Source of the DNA: Robbsia sp. KACC 23696
Lineage (GTDB): Bacteria > Pseudomonadota > Gammaproteobacteria > Burkholderiales > Burkholderiaceae
Reading direction: 5' to 3'
DNA length: 64,000 nt
NCBI RefSeq assembly: GCF_039852015.1
Contig: NZ_CP156628.1
Coordinates: forward strand, 1 to 64,000
The notes beneath the pieces are model-generated. The model ran no database searches. It was not told the DNA's origin and was given only the letters and a program-made list of their open reading frames with translations. Shown piece after piece: positions 42,507 to 51,863 of the stretch. The position numbers were made by a program, and so were the translations under genes. How positions within the stretch are numbered: position 1 is the first letter of the stretch; the number at the start of each line of letters is the position of its first letter.

Positions 42507-43819
42507 AAGTGCGTAAGACGCACGAGGGGATAATCGGCCAGCCGACCACGTAATTGCAAGCTGCCGATCGCAGCCGTCCCCGGGTGCTATTACGCAATAT
42601 TAAAGGTTGGCGAGTATTTAGGGCGGCTCTGGCGGCGATCAAAGATACGAGTCATCGCAATGTGGCATGCCCAGGCCACTCTAGGACTTTAGCAATATCA
42701 ACTTCGTGATATAAAGCATTGTTTGCACCGGTTGCGCGAGGCTATGTACACCAGTGACCGAATTGGTCGAAAATTCAACGCTTGCGAAAAGACAGCGGAA
42801 TACGCAATCAGTAGTGATTCTGAGCTCAACAGGCCACCCAGCGTGTGCTTCGCGGCTCGGTACGGCTCACAGCCGCTTAATGCGTGTAAATACGTTGGCA
42901 TCCTATTTTTGACCGGTTTGAAGCCAACAGCGGTCCTCTTGCACAGGCAGTTTAAAATCATTAAAGCGCAGCGAGCGTACTCCCGATCGTCATGTTAAAC
43001 CACGCGCGTTTCTCGAGCCATCTCCGCCATACTATGACGTGTGCACGTGTCACAAGACGAAATTCGTCAGGCTGCATGATACCGGCGAATCCCATGGACT
43101 AACCAAGATCGCCTATGTAGGCGCGCAAAGTCTCGGCGTTCTTGATGTTGGCAAACGATTCGTTTCGAGAGGTATGTTTTTCAATCCGTTGAACATATAC
43201 CCGCGTGAACGTTCGCGCGCCTGCCGGCAAAGCACCAGCTGGTTCGGCAAACATTCTCCATTTCATATATAGCCTCGATAAGCGCACCAAGTTATAGCGA
43301 GGCCGACGCTCAGCTGAAAGACAACGCGTAAATGCCGACCAAGATGTTTTACAAAATACTCACCGGTTCTGGCGCTCCAACAATGCGCATGAAGGTAAGG
43401 TGCGAGCTGTGCTCGCTTGTCGCGGTTGAAGTTGAATGGAGGCTTACTCCCCTCGCCGCGATATAGATCACGAAAAATTTTCCGAAACGCCATGTTTATC
43501 GCCGTAACAATGAAACTCTCAATTTTCGTAAAATAATTAATCAATACCTACACTCAGACCGCCTCAATAAAAAGTTAAAACGAACGACCGTTTGAGATTC
43601 TAGCTACCCTGGCTATTCGGGGCAAGGCACGCTTTCTGCGACTGGCAGAGGGCATTTCGCATTTTTCCACTGCGGCTAGACCGCAAGAAGCCAGAGCTAG
43701 CCTCTGAGACCCGAGCGCCTCGACGAAAGCGAGGGGGGCGGTTGTCTAATTGAACCCGCTGCTCGGGAACAGCGAAATAGTACTAAGCGATGAACGCTGT
43801 CAATCACAGGAGCCATCAT
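42507..43819. other. Long region without confident genes
   Basis: About 1.3 kb of lower-GC DNA. Several open frames of 60-95 codons exist on both strands but none shows a known domain or a convincing start. The most gene-like is a leftward frame at 43099-43266. The last 200 bases include AT-rich sequence (43520-43600) that probably holds the promoter of the manganese catalase gene. Confidence 0.4.
43099..43266 (-). CDS. Possible small protein, 55 residues
   Basis: Leftward from the ATG at 43266 with GAGG about ten bases upstream: MKWRMFAEPAGALPAGARTF, then TRVYVQRIEKHTSRNESF and a helical end. Amino acid composition is protein-like, but no family is recognised and the surroundings look decayed. 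Confidence 0.25.
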   Translation of the reverse strand: MKWRMFAEPAGALPAGARTFTRVYVQRIEKHTSRNESFANIKNAETLRAYIGDLG

Positions 43820-44701
43820 ATGTTTATGCACAATAAGCGGTTGCAATACACGGTTCGCGTCGCGGGCGCAAACCCAGGTCTCGCTAATCTCTTGCTTGAA
43901 CAGTTTGGCGGTCCGCAAGGCGAACTTGCAGCGGCGTGCAGGTACTTTACGCAAGCGATCGCTGAGGACGACCCGGGCCGCAAGGATCTGCTATTCGACA
44001 TCGCTACAGAAGAACTGAGCCATCTGGAAATCATTGGCTCGATTGTCGCCATGTTAAATAAGGGCGCAAAGGGGCAGCTGGCTGAAGGCATTGAGGAAGA
44101 AGCCGCGCTCTATCGATCGATGACGGGCGGCGGCAACGATTCTCATATCACGTCGCTGCTCTACGGCGGCGGCCCTGCGTTGACGAACTCTGCGGGCACC
44201 CCATGGACTGCCGCGTATGTCGATACGATCGGGGAGCCGACGGCTGACCTCCGCTCCAACATTGCGGCGGAAGCCCGCGCAAAAATTGTCTATGAGCGAT
44301 TAATCAATGTCACCGACGACGCCGGTGTGAAAGATGCGCTCGGATTTCTGATGACGCGAGAAATCGCACATCAAAAATCCTTTGAAAAGGCGCTACACTC
44401 GATTCAACCGAACTTCCCGCAAGGCAAGTTGCCTGGCAAGCCAGAATTTGCTAGCGTCTACTACAACATGTCCTCCGGGGATGATGTGAAGGGTCCATGG
44501 AACTCGGGCGACCAGTGGGAGTTTGTAGAGTCGCCGCAGCCGGCAGTGGACGGGGGCAGCGGCACTGCAACTGCGAATGGCGCCCCCGAAGACGTAGCGG
44601 CATTGGAGGCGATGGCCACTCGCACAAAGTCAGATGTCAAATCGAACCCACTTACCGGCGCCGACTTAGGATCCGGAAAGGGCGTCCAAGACTCGATCTA
44701 G
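43820..44701 (+). CDS. Manganese catalase
   Basis: 293 residues from the ATG at 43820, chosen because AGGAG lies ten bases upstream and family members start MFxHxKxLQYTVRV; an ATG at 43790 adds ten atypical residues. The di-manganese ligands are visible: Glu in GELAAACRYFTQ, ExxH in TEELSHLE, Glu in IAAEARAKIVYE and His in REIAHQKSF. It dismutates hydrogen peroxide. The C-terminal 60 residues are polar and Gly/Ala/Ser-rich, with SGDDVKGPWNSGDQWEF typical of the family. A terminator follows. Confidence 0.95.
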   Translation: MFMHNKRLQYTVRVAGANPGLANLLLEQFGGPQGELAAACRYFTQAIAEDDPGRKDLLFDIATEELSHLEIIGSIVAMLNKGAKGQLAEGIEEEAALYRSMTGGGNDSHITSLLYGGGPALTNSAGTPWTAAYVDTIGEPTADLRSNIAAEARAKIVYERLINVTDDAGVKDALGFLMTREIAHQKSFEKALHSIQPNFPQGKLPGKPEFASVYYNMSSGDDVKGPWNSGDQWEFVESPQPAVDGGSGTATANGAPEDVAALEAMATRTKSDVKSNPLTGADLGSGKGVQDSI

Positions 44702-44792
44702 CCAGCACAAGCTGAGCTAGGTACCTAAAGATCTGACGGTCATTGCGAGAGGATACGCAGCAAGTTCTGATGGTGATCAGAAGATACGCGGG

Positions 44793-44825
44793 AGCTCGCG
44801 TTGTTAATACGCGGGCTTTTTGTTT
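44793..44825 (+). terminator. Catalase terminator
   Basis: AGCTCGCGT pairs with ACGCGGGCT (one G-T pair) across a 7-base loop, followed by eight T residues. Confidence 0.75.
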
Positions 44826-44869
44826 TTTCTTTCAACGAACGTACGCTTTTTACAGCCTACTCTGATATC

Positions 44870-45012
44870 TAGTTGCAAGGGGCTACGGTTGTCACCCTGT
44901 CCAATGGCCGCGGTTTCTCGAGGTATGGCGTATGACCGCATCGCAACGTCTGTTATTAGCGTAGCGTCCCCGATTCCACAGCCTAAATCGGCAAGCGCAA
45001 CGCTTCGCGCTC
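44870..45012 (-). pseudogene. Possible SAM-methyltransferase fragment
   Basis: One leftward frame reads VALADLGCGIGDATLITDVA, which fits motif I of class I methyltransferases (DLGCGxGD). Neither a start nor the later motifs are found, and the frame soon loses coding character. It may be a relic of a gene from the glycosyltransferase locus next door. Confidence 0.35.
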
Positions 45013-45274
45013 ATGGCTGAGTGCTGAGGCATCCATCGATTACCATACAGTCACGCGAAGAGGGATTTGACCGACACTGCGGCCCGCATCTACGTTGCGA
45101 CCCATGGGCGATTGCATAGTGCCTTAATAAGCAGTTCCGACCACACCATCAAAGCGAGGCGCCCTTTCCTAACTTTTCTAGGCAACTGTTACGAAACTTC
45201 TCCTACACATTTCCACGCACTCACTGAACCGAGCCGGATTTTGAGGAGGCTCCAATCTTTGAGAGAATGGAGCT

Positions 45275-45598
45275 ATGAACAAGAAATCGAAGTTTTCCCC
45301 GGAAGTGCGCGAGCGGGCCGTTCGCCTAGTTCGCGAACAGCGCGGCGAGCATTCATCGATGTGGGCGGCGGTCGAGTCGATTGCCCCCATGATCGGGTGT
45401 TCCAGCGCGACGTTACTTGCCTGGGTGCAGCGTGAAGAGGTCGACTCGGGCGAGCGTGACGGCGCGACGAGTACCGAGCGTGAGCGCGTAAAAGCGCTGG
45501 AGCGCGAGGTCAAGGAATTGCGCCGCGCCAACGAGATCTTGAAGCTCGCCAGCGCTTTTTTCGCCCAGGCGGAGCTCGACCGCCGGCTGAAGTCCTAA
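45275..45598 (+). CDS. IS3-family transposase OrfA, copy 1
   Basis: 107 residues: a helix-turn-helix region ([15 protein letters not shown] to [12 protein letters not shown]) and a leucine-zipper-like coiled coil ([20 protein letters not shown]). OrfA binds the terminal repeats and regulates transposition. The heptamer T-TTT-TTC at 45556-45562 lies in the right phase for a -1 ribosomal shift into the orfB frame, which is open from well upstream, so an OrfAB fusion is likely. Confidence 0.92.
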   Translation: MNKKSKFSPEVRERAVRLVREQRGEHSSMWAAVESIAPMIGCSSATLLAWVQREEVDSGERDGATSTERERVKALEREVKELRRANEILKLASAFFAQAELDRRLKS

Positions 45599-45654
45599 GG
45601 GCGTTTGTCGATCAGCATCGCGACACGTTTGGGGTCGAGCCGATCTGCAAGGTT

Positions 45655-46509
45655 TTGCAGATGGCCCCGTCGGCTTACTGGCGCCATGCAGCGCGTTTGC
45701 GGGATCCTTCGCAACGCCCACCCCGCGCAGTACGCGACGAGATGCTCAGCCCAGAGGTAAAGCGGGTCTGGGAGGCTAACCGTCAGGTCTACGGCGTGCC
45801 GAAGGTCTGGAAGCAGCTCAATCGAGAAGGGATTACGGTCGCGCGCTGTACCGTGCAACGTCTAATGAAACGACACGGTCTGCGCGGTGTAATGCGAGGC
45901 AAACGCGTTCGCACGACGATACCCGATCAGAGCGCGCCGTGCCCCCTGGATCGCGTCAACCGCCATTTCAAGGCCGAACGTCCGAACCAGCTGTGGGTTT
46001 CGGATTTCACGTACGTGTCTACTTGGCAAGGGTGGCTGTACGTGGCATTCGTCATTGACGTCTTCGCGCGGCGGATTGTGGGATGGCGGGTAAGCTCTTC
46101 GATGACGACCGATTTCGTTTTGGATGCTTTAGAACAGGCACTTTACGCAAGGCAACCGTCAAACGATGAGAAATTGGTGCATCACTCGGATCGCGGATCT
46201 CAATATCTAAGCATTCGCTATAGCGAACGATTAAGTACTGCGGGCATTGAACCATCGGTTGGAAGTCGCGGCGATAGCTATGACAACGCGCTCGCTGAAA
46301 CCATCAACGGATTGTACAAGGCAGAGGTGATTCACAGGCGCGGTTCGTGGAAAACGCGCGAATCGGTGGAAGTCGCAACGTTGGAATGGGTCGCTTGGTT
46401 CAACCATCATCGTCTGATGGGGCCACTCGGTTATATCCCTCCAGCCGAAGCTGAGGCAAACTACTACCGTCACGGCAAAATCAACGTCGCCGAGGCAGTA
46501 TTAACTTAA
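45655..46509 (+). CDS. IS3-family transposase OrfB, copy 1
   Basis: 284 residues from a TTG, but the frame is open upstream through FVDQHRDTFGVEPICKVLQ to the shift site at 45556, so the active product is probably OrfAB. The HTH_21 region (RQVYGVPKVWKQLNREG) precedes the rve integrase core, with catalytic Asp in LWVSDFTYVST, Asp in LVHHSDRGSQY and Glu in NALAETINGLYKAE (DDE). It cuts and joins DNA ends by the copy-out-paste-in route typical of the IS3 family. The reading frame looks intact. Confidence 0.94.
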   Translation: MQMAPSAYWRHAARLRDPSQRPPRAVRDEMLSPEVKRVWEANRQVYGVPKVWKQLNREGITVARCTVQRLMKRHGLRGVMRGKRVRTTIPDQSAPCPLDRVNRHFKAERPNQLWVSDFTYVSTWQGWLYVAFVIDVFARRIVGWRVSSSMTTDFVLDALEQALYARQPSNDEKLVHHSDRGSQYLSIRYSERLSTAGIEPSVGSRGDSYDNALAETINGLYKAEVIHRRGSWKTRESVEVATLEWVAWFNHHRLMGPLGYIPPAEAEANYYRHGKINVAEAVLT

Positions 46510-46543
46510 ACCAACCGGCCTCCACGAAACCCGGCGTGGTTCA

Positions 46544-46990
46544 CACGTCAACTTTGCTTCTCATGAAGTTGAGGATTTTCTGCTTCATTCACACTCACGC
46601 GCAGGGTATGTGACTACCGAGCGCATTACTCGGCGAAACGCGGGCGTCCGGCGTCCGGTACGGATAGCCGAATCGGGGGAAAGGCGGCATTGCACGGGTT
46701 TCGCTGGTAGGCGCTAATACTTTCGCTCATATCTGCAACATGGTCTTCTCCGTAACGCGACGTACCAAGGTGCGGATGCTATTCTCATGGGATCCAACCC
46801 ATCGGCCCCCTGTGCTGTTTTTGGCATCGACTCAACGGCAAAATGCCGCCGTAAATGAACATAAGTACATATGCTGATGCATTCGATTCAGCCAAAACTG
46901 CATATCGGTAATTTTGAGCGAGCCGATCATGGGTTTGTTTTTTATACGCTGCACATCTAAGGCACGATAGGTAGATAATTTAACCGCTGC
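46544..46990. other. Intergenic region right of IS copy 1
   Basis: 447 bases after the first IS3-family copy, up to the end of the leftward glycosyltransferase operon. No gene, hairpin with T tract or other element was recognised. Confidence 0.4.
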
Positions 46991-47818
46991 TTAAACAAGA
47001 GCCGCGCGGATTTCTTCGCTACTCGGGTGCCGAATTATTGATATATTGCCATCGGCGAGCTGAAGGTAACCTCTTGCCTCAAAAGCCTGCAGCCAACCCA
47101 TCATGGGCCATTCATCCCACTTGGCTTTGAAAACGCGGGCGTTTTGCACGATGTCTACAAAGTGATTAAGCGGCGGGTCATATGCTGCATGATACTGGTG
47201 GAACGCAAGCGCAGTAGATGCGCGCAAGGGAACACCCATACGTTGCGCTGTAAAACTGAAGTCTGTATCTTCACCCCCGTATCCGGTGTACGCAACATCG
47301 AATCCTCCTACATGATTGAACGTGTCGCGATAGCAAGAAAAGTTTAGCGACCAAAATAGGGCATAGGGGAGGATGTCGTGTGCTTGCCGATCAGCTTGCA
47401 GCGGATGGACTGCTGAGCGTGTCGACAAGTTGGCGATGGTAGCAGTACGCATCTCAACGGGCTCAGAAAGGTAACGTACAACTCCCTGATGAATCGCCTT
47501 CGGGTCTCGTATGAGCGCCACTTGGTGATCTGCCAAAAAGGTAGGTGCAGGAATGCAGTCAACGTCGAGAAATAGCAATTGTTCCGAATGGGCGGAGCAG
47601 ACTGCAAGATTGCGGGCTTGTGCGAGCGGCAGCGATTTTTGGTTGACTTGCAGCGTTTTGGTGATAATAGGAAACGCCTCTGACCGAGCCCGTACCGCCG
47701 ACTCATTCATGTGCACGATGACCAACTCACTAGGAGCGACGATCGATTTTTCTAAACCCTTAATGAGATTGTCTAAGTGCTCCGGCCGGTTATGTACCAG
47801 GGTCAGTATACTCGTCAA
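46991..47818 (-). CDS. GT2 / galactosyltransferase-like enzyme
   Basis: 275 residues, last gene of a leftward three-gene operon; its ATG overlaps the previous stop by 4 bases. The N-terminal GT-A motif is SILTLVHNRPEHLDNLIKG, followed by LPLAQARNLAV and LLFLDVDCIPAP (DxD). The C-terminal GGFDVAYTGYGGEDTDFSF is the acceptor-binding signature of Glyco_transf_7C proteins. No membrane segment. It likely adds a sugar in the same pathway as the two upstream glycosyltransferases. Regular codon use and intact frame. Confidence 0.88.
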   Translation of the reverse strand: MTSILTLVHNRPEHLDNLIKGLEKSIVAPSELVIVHMNESAVRARSEAFPIITKTLQVNQKSLPLAQARNLAVCSAHSEQLLFLDVDCIPAPTFLADHQVALIRDPKAIHQGVVRYLSEPVEMRTATIANLSTRSAVHPLQADRQAHDILPYALFWSLNFSCYRDTFNHVGGFDVAYTGYGGEDTDFSFTAQRMGVPLRASTALAFHQYHAAYDPPLNHFVDIVQNARVFKAKWDEWPMMGWLQAFEARGYLQLADGNISIIRHPSSEEIRAALV

Positions 47819-48867
47819 GGTAACGCTCCCTCCCGCTCGAACCGGTTGGCTAAATTTTGGATGACCAGGGCTGCCTTTCGGGCGCCACCGGCGCCTACGT
47901 TGTCCCAGCGTTTGCAGTCAAACTTTGCCGCGCGTGCGAGTAAAGCAGGCCAAAACGATGCGTCGGGCCATTCTTTGATAAATAAAGCAAGGCCCAGGCG
48001 CGCCAACATCTCACCCGTTGCGCTTTGCTCATCAAATGGCCTTTTTTCGGCGAAGCAAATGAATCTTGCTCTTAGCGATGCCATTTCGGCAACGACGTTG
48101 TCGCCGGCGGATCCTATAACGATTTCTGAGCGAGATAGAATTGCGCCCGGCGAGGATACTAGGCCCATGAAGCGGATGTTTTCGGGGCAATCTGCTTTGG
48201 AGGGTTTGTCGACTGGCCCTAGGACGGTCCATCGCCAATGTGGTGTAGCCTGAGCGGCCTCATACATGTCTTTGGCGCTCAGCGATGTACCACCCTTGCC
48301 GATCAACACAGCCACAGTGTGTGGATCAATTTCGTGGGAATCAGTGCGAGGCGCAAAGCGAGATATGAAGTCAGTGTAGACAGTCTTCTCACGCCATTCG
48401 TCGCTTTCGCGTAGGGTGCTGAGCGCTTCGGGAAAAGGCGACAAGAGCTGGCTTGATGCGGCATATGCAAGCCGATGAGGCAAATCATCGCGTGCGCCAT
48501 TTTGCCTGACATAGACGACCGGTACCGAGTGTAAGCGAGCGAATAGTGCGACTTCGACGGATACATCCACGACAAGTACGCATGGCCAGTGGTCACGAAA
48601 CCAACTACTCATTATTGACATACGGCGCGCGATGCCTTCTAAGGCAAGCGGCGCATAGTGCAATCCTGTAACATTATGTTCTCGACTGCGGTCATCAGTA
48701 TCGATGGGCAGGGTGACGATCTCCGCGAGCGAACGCGAATTTCCACCATCCCCAGCGCTTGTGAAGATCGTAAGCCGGCTTCTCATATGTCGCGCGATCA
48801 GATGTGCGCGTTGCAAGTGCCCGCTGCCATGATGATGCGCGTAATAGCCAATTTTGACGTTATGCAT
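47815..48867 (-). CDS. MurG-like (GT28/GT-B) glycosyltransferase
   Basis: 350 residues. The start KIGYYAHHHGSGHLQRAHLI has the GxGH-type glycine-rich loop of GT28 enzymes. The C-terminal half has VAVLIGKGGTS, ENIRFMGLVSSPGAIL and GSAGDNVVAEMASLRARFIC, the nucleotide-sugar binding region of the GT-B fold. The gene overlaps the GT4 gene by 8 bases and the GT2 gene by 4, so the three proteins are probably made in fixed ratio. Donor and acceptor unknown. Confidence 0.82.
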   Translation of the reverse strand: MHNVKIGYYAHHHGSGHLQRAHLIARHMRSRLTIFTSAGDGGNSRSLAEIVTLPIDTDDRSREHNVTGLHYAPLALEGIARRMSIMSSWFRDHWPCVLVVDVSVEVALFARLHSVPVVYVRQNGARDDLPHRLAYAASSQLLSPFPEALSTLRESDEWREKTVYTDFISRFAPRTDSHEIDPHTVAVLIGKGGTSLSAKDMYEAAQATPHWRWTVLGPVDKPSKADCPENIRFMGLVSSPGAILSRSEIVIGSAGDNVVAEMASLRARFICFAEKRPFDEQSATGEMLARLGLALFIKEWPDASFWPALLARAAKFDCKRWDNVGAGGARKAALVIQNLANRFEREGALP

Positions 48868-49951
48868 TGACTTGTCTCAGCTCTGCAAGCTCGAACAAAA
48901 CCTTTTCGTAGCTGTCTAGCATCTTGTCCCGGCCAAAATGACGTACTGCGTGTTGCCGACAAACTTCGCGATCAAGCTCTATAGCCTGTTTAATGGCGCA
49001 AGCAAGCGAAGACGCGTCGCCAGGCTTCGCTAGTACACCGGTCTCAGGCGTGAGTAGTTCAACCAAACCGCCGCGGCCATAAGCCGCAACAGGGGTCCCG
49101 CAGGCAAGAGCCTCTGCAACCACTAACCCGAATGGCTCGTCCCAACAGGGTGAGACGACGCAAACAGCGGCACGCTGCAAATGTTCAATGACTTCATTTC
49201 GGCTAAGATGACCGAGATAGATCACGTCAGCGTCGAGGCGAGGAGCAATCTCGGTCTGGAAATAAGACCGGTCGTTTGCGTGGCCTGCAATATCCAGCGG
49301 GATCCCTGCGGCTTTCGCAGCATCAATCGCATGATGCAGACCTTTGTCCGGCACGATTCGGCCGTACCACATAGCGCGGTTACGAGGCTTTTCCGAAGTG
49401 GGCTTCCACATGGTCACATCGATTCCGTTGTGGATTACTTCACAAGGGGTTACCCACTTAGACCAGTTTGTAGCGTTGGCATGCGAAATGGTGCAGACAC
49501 GCTGCGTTGGTTTCTGCGCTACCGCGGAAAACGCGCTAGTCATCTCGAAGAAAGGGGGCGTGTGGAGCACCGTTAGCATGGGCGTCGCGACGATACTGCC
49601 CATGGTAATTCGGACGTAGTGAAGAGAATTATTGAAGATGACGTCAAAGCGTTGAGCATCAATGCCTTGCATACATTGCATATAGGCGACGTGCTCACCA
49701 AGGTATTCACGAAAGAAAGCTTCTTTTTTGCCGCGACTATCCACCCCATCTGGGTCATAGTCGTCGTCGCTGATGATCGATGTGTGTAGCAACTCGGGCG
49801 CGGAACGCGAGCTCGCGAACAGGGTTACATCATGCCCTCGTGCTCTAAGTGCGAGTGTCACGTCGTAGGTAAACGCCTCCAGACCTCCTGCGAAAGGTTG
49901 GCGAATCGGATGTTTTATATGAGTAAGAATACCGACCCGCAATCGATTCAT
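48860..49951 (-). CDS. Family 4 glycosyltransferase
   Basis: 363 residues, first gene of the leftward operon. N-terminal acceptor domain: VGILTHIKHPIRQPFAGGLE and FTYDVTLALRARGHDV. Donor domain: VIHNGIDVTMWKP, WYGRIVPDKGLHHAI, IYLGHLSRNEVIEHL and SPCWDEPFGLVVAEALACG, with the E-x7-E motif of GT4 enzymes. Similar proteins are sometimes annotated as tetrahydrobiopterin glucosyltransferases, so the acceptor may be a small molecule rather than a polysaccharide. The second IS3-family copy was inserted 35 bases upstream of the start, and probably separates the operon from its native promoter. Confidence 0.88.
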   Translation of the reverse strand: MNRLRVGILTHIKHPIRQPFAGGLEAFTYDVTLALRARGHDVTLFASSRSAPELLHTSIISDDDYDPDGVDSRGKKEAFFREYLGEHVAYMQCMQGIDAQRFDVIFNNSLHYVRITMGSIVATPMLTVLHTPPFFEMTSAFSAVAQKPTQRVCTISHANATNWSKWVTPCEVIHNGIDVTMWKPTSEKPRNRAMWYGRIVPDKGLHHAIDAAKAAGIPLDIAGHANDRSYFQTEIAPRLDADVIYLGHLSRNEVIEHLQRAAVCVVSPCWDEPFGLVVAEALACGTPVAAYGRGGLVELLTPETGVLAKPGDASSLACAIKQAIELDREVCRQHAVRHFGRDKMLDSYEKVLFELAELRQVNA

Positions 49952-50035
49952 TCAGTTCACTTGTCTCATATAGGAAAACGAGGTGTGAACCGAGCCGGAT
50001 TTTGAGGAGGCTCCAATCTTTGAGAGAATGGAGCT

Positions 50036-50359
50036 ATGAACAAGAAATCGAAGTTTTCCCCGGAAGTGCGCGAGCGGGCCGTTCGCCTAGTTCGCGAACA
50101 GCGCGGCGAGCATTCATCGATGTGGGCGGCGGTCGAGTCGATTGCCCCCATGATCGGGTGTTCCAGCGCGACGTTACTTGCCTGGGTGCAGCGTGAAGAG
50201 GTCGACTCGGGCGAGCGTGACGGCGCGACGAGTACCGAGCGTGAGCGCGTAAAAGCGCTGGAGCGCGAGGTCAAGGAATTGCGCCGCGCCAACGAGATCT
50301 TGAAGCTCGCCAGCGCTTTTTTCGCCCAGGCGGAGCTCGACCGCCGGCTGAAGTCCTAA
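50036..50359 (+). CDS. IS3-family transposase OrfA, copy 2
   Basis: 107 residues, identical in translation to the OrfA at 45275. The same slippery heptamer occurs at 50317-50323. Confidence 0.92.
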   Translation: MNKKSKFSPEVRERAVRLVREQRGEHSSMWAAVESIAPMIGCSSATLLAWVQREEVDSGERDGATSTERERVKALEREVKELRRANEILKLASAFFAQAELDRRLKS

Positions 50360-50415
50360 GGGCGTTTGTCGATCAGCATCGCGACACGTTTGGGGTCGAG
50401 CCGATCTGCAAGGTT

Positions 50416-51270
50416 TTGCAGATGGCCCCGTCGGCTTACTGGCGCCATGCAGCGCGTTTGCGGGATCCTTCGCAACGCCCACCCCGCGCAGTACGCGACG
50501 AGATGCTCAGCCCAGAGGTAAAGCGGGTCTGGGAGGCTAACCGTCAGGTCTACGGCGTGCCGAAGGTCTGGAAGCAGCTCAATCGAGAAGGGATTACGGT
50601 CGCGCGCTGTACCGTGCAACGTCTAATGAAACGACACGGTCTGCGCGGTGTAATGCGAGGCAAACGCGTTCGCACGACGATACCCGATCAGAGCGCGCCG
50701 TGCCCCCTGGATCGCGTCAACCGCCATTTCAAGGCCGAACGTCCGAACCAGCTGTGGGTTTCGGATTTCACGTACGTGTCTACTTGGCAAGGGTGGCTGT
50801 ACGTGGCATTCGTCATTGACGTCTTCGCGCGGCGGATTGTGGGATGGCGGGTAAGCTCTTCGATGACGACCGATTTCGTTTTGGATGCTTTAGAACAGGC
50901 ACTTTACGCAAGGCAACCGTCAAACGATGAGAAATTGGTGCATCACTCGGATCGCGGATCTCAATATCTAAGCATTCGCTATAGCGAACGATTAAGTACT
51001 GCGGGCATTGAACCATCGGTTGGAAGTCGCGGCGATAGCTATGACAACGCGCTCGCTGAAACCATCAACGGATTGTACAAGGCAGAGGTGATTCACAGGC
51101 GCGGTTCGTGGAAAACGCGCGAATCGGTGGAAGTCGCAACGTTGGAATGGGTCGCTTGGTTCAACCATCATCGTCTGATGGGGCCACTCGGTTATATCCC
51201 TCCAGCCGAAGCTGAGGCAAACTACTACCGTCACGGCAAAATCAACGTCGCCGAGGCAGTATTAACTTAA
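50416..51270 (+). CDS. IS3-family transposase OrfB, copy 2
   Basis: 284 residues, identical in translation to the OrfB at 45655, with the complete DDE core. It is expected to be made mainly as an OrfAB fusion. Confidence 0.94.
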   Translation: MQMAPSAYWRHAARLRDPSQRPPRAVRDEMLSPEVKRVWEANRQVYGVPKVWKQLNREGITVARCTVQRLMKRHGLRGVMRGKRVRTTIPDQSAPCPLDRVNRHFKAERPNQLWVSDFTYVSTWQGWLYVAFVIDVFARRIVGWRVSSSMTTDFVLDALEQALYARQPSNDEKLVHHSDRGSQYLSIRYSERLSTAGIEPSVGSRGDSYDNALAETINGLYKAEVIHRRGSWKTRESVEVATLEWVAWFNHHRLMGPLGYIPPAEAEANYYRHGKINVAEAVLT

Positions 51271-51304
51271 ACCAACCGGCCTCCACGAAACCCGGCGTGG
51301 TTCA

Positions 51305-51863
51305 GGTGACGCTGCCAAAAGTGCGAGCTCCCAGACCCTCCGCGGCCTACGATACCTTGGTCAGGGCGCGTCGTATTGCTTAGCAACTATAGGGTGCGCC
51401 AGCTAACAAAATACGGGTTAAGCAAGCGTCATACCTGGTCAGCTGTCAACCGATTTGCTTGACCGACTGAATATGAAACTAGTTTTACCCCGCGCGATCC
51501 CTTTCCTGCCGCTTCTCGTGACAAGCAGGCGATCTAGCAGGCTAAGTTATAGGTAAGCAAATTCCCGTGCGGTTTTGCGGCCTAGCATAGATGCAGGTTG
51601 TCGCAATTTCAGCTGTCCGGGCCGCTCTTAAACCTTTGCAACGTCCGCGCCATGATCGAGTACATCAGTCGCAGCTGTTGCGCGAAGGTTTGGACGTCGA
51701 AACCTCTGTCGAGATCCTCGCAATTTCTGCGTACGCCCCTTACCTACTGACGGCATTGTCATTGGACTCCGGTGTGAGTAGTTGGCTGCTTATGCAAGTC
51801 TTCCTAAGCAAAAAAAATCGGTCAAAAATGATCAGCGGACTGGTGCAAGTCCTGACACCGAAA
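51305..51863. other. Region between IS copy 2 and lpxO
   Basis: 559 bases. It includes a leftward coding relic (51609-51718). A 176-codon rightward frame starting at 51591 overlaps the 3-prime third of lpxO and is judged a shadow. No terminator for lpxO was clearly seen. Confidence 0.4.
51609..51718 (-). pseudogene. Unidentified C-terminal coding relic
   Basis: A leftward frame reads EDLDRGFDVQTFAQQLRLMY, then SIMARTLQRFKSGPDS and a stop. The composition and helical pattern look like the end of a real protein, but no family was recognised and the upstream part loses coding character. Confidence 0.3.

Larger units (their letters stand above)
44702..45224. other. Intergenic region with gene relics
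   Basis: 523 bases between the catalase gene and the first IS3-family copy. It contains the catalase terminator and a leftward methyltransferase-like relic. The rest (45015-45224) shows nothing recognisable. Confidence 0.4.
45225..46543 (+). mobile_element. IS3-family element, copy 1
   Basis: 1319 bp with terminal inverted repeats beginning TGAACCGAGCCGG at the left and TGAACCACGCCGG at the right (reverse strand). It is flanked on both sides by CAC (45222-45224 and 46544-46546), a 3-bp target duplication typical for IS3. It is the same length as, and appears identical to, the element at 49986. Because it has its own duplication, it inserted as a single element. Confidence 0.93.
49986..51304 (+). 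mobile_element. IS3-family element, copy 2
   Basis: 1319 bp, with the same terminal repeats as copy 1. It is flanked by GGTG at both ends (49982-49985 and 51305-51308), a 4-bp target duplication. Both copies point the same way and enclose 3.4 kb. Because each copy has its own, different duplication, they inserted independently. The near-perfect identity indicates recent transposition. Confidence 0.93.

Noticed and set aside
42698-42998. Overlapping 85-90 codon frames on both strands
   Set aside because: Neither has a ribosome site or protein-like pattern; both look random.
45222-51308. Composite transposon made of two IS3 copies carrying glycosyltransferases
   Set aside because: Each IS copy has its own matching duplication (CAC/CAC and GGTG/GGTG), while the outermost flanks do not match each other.
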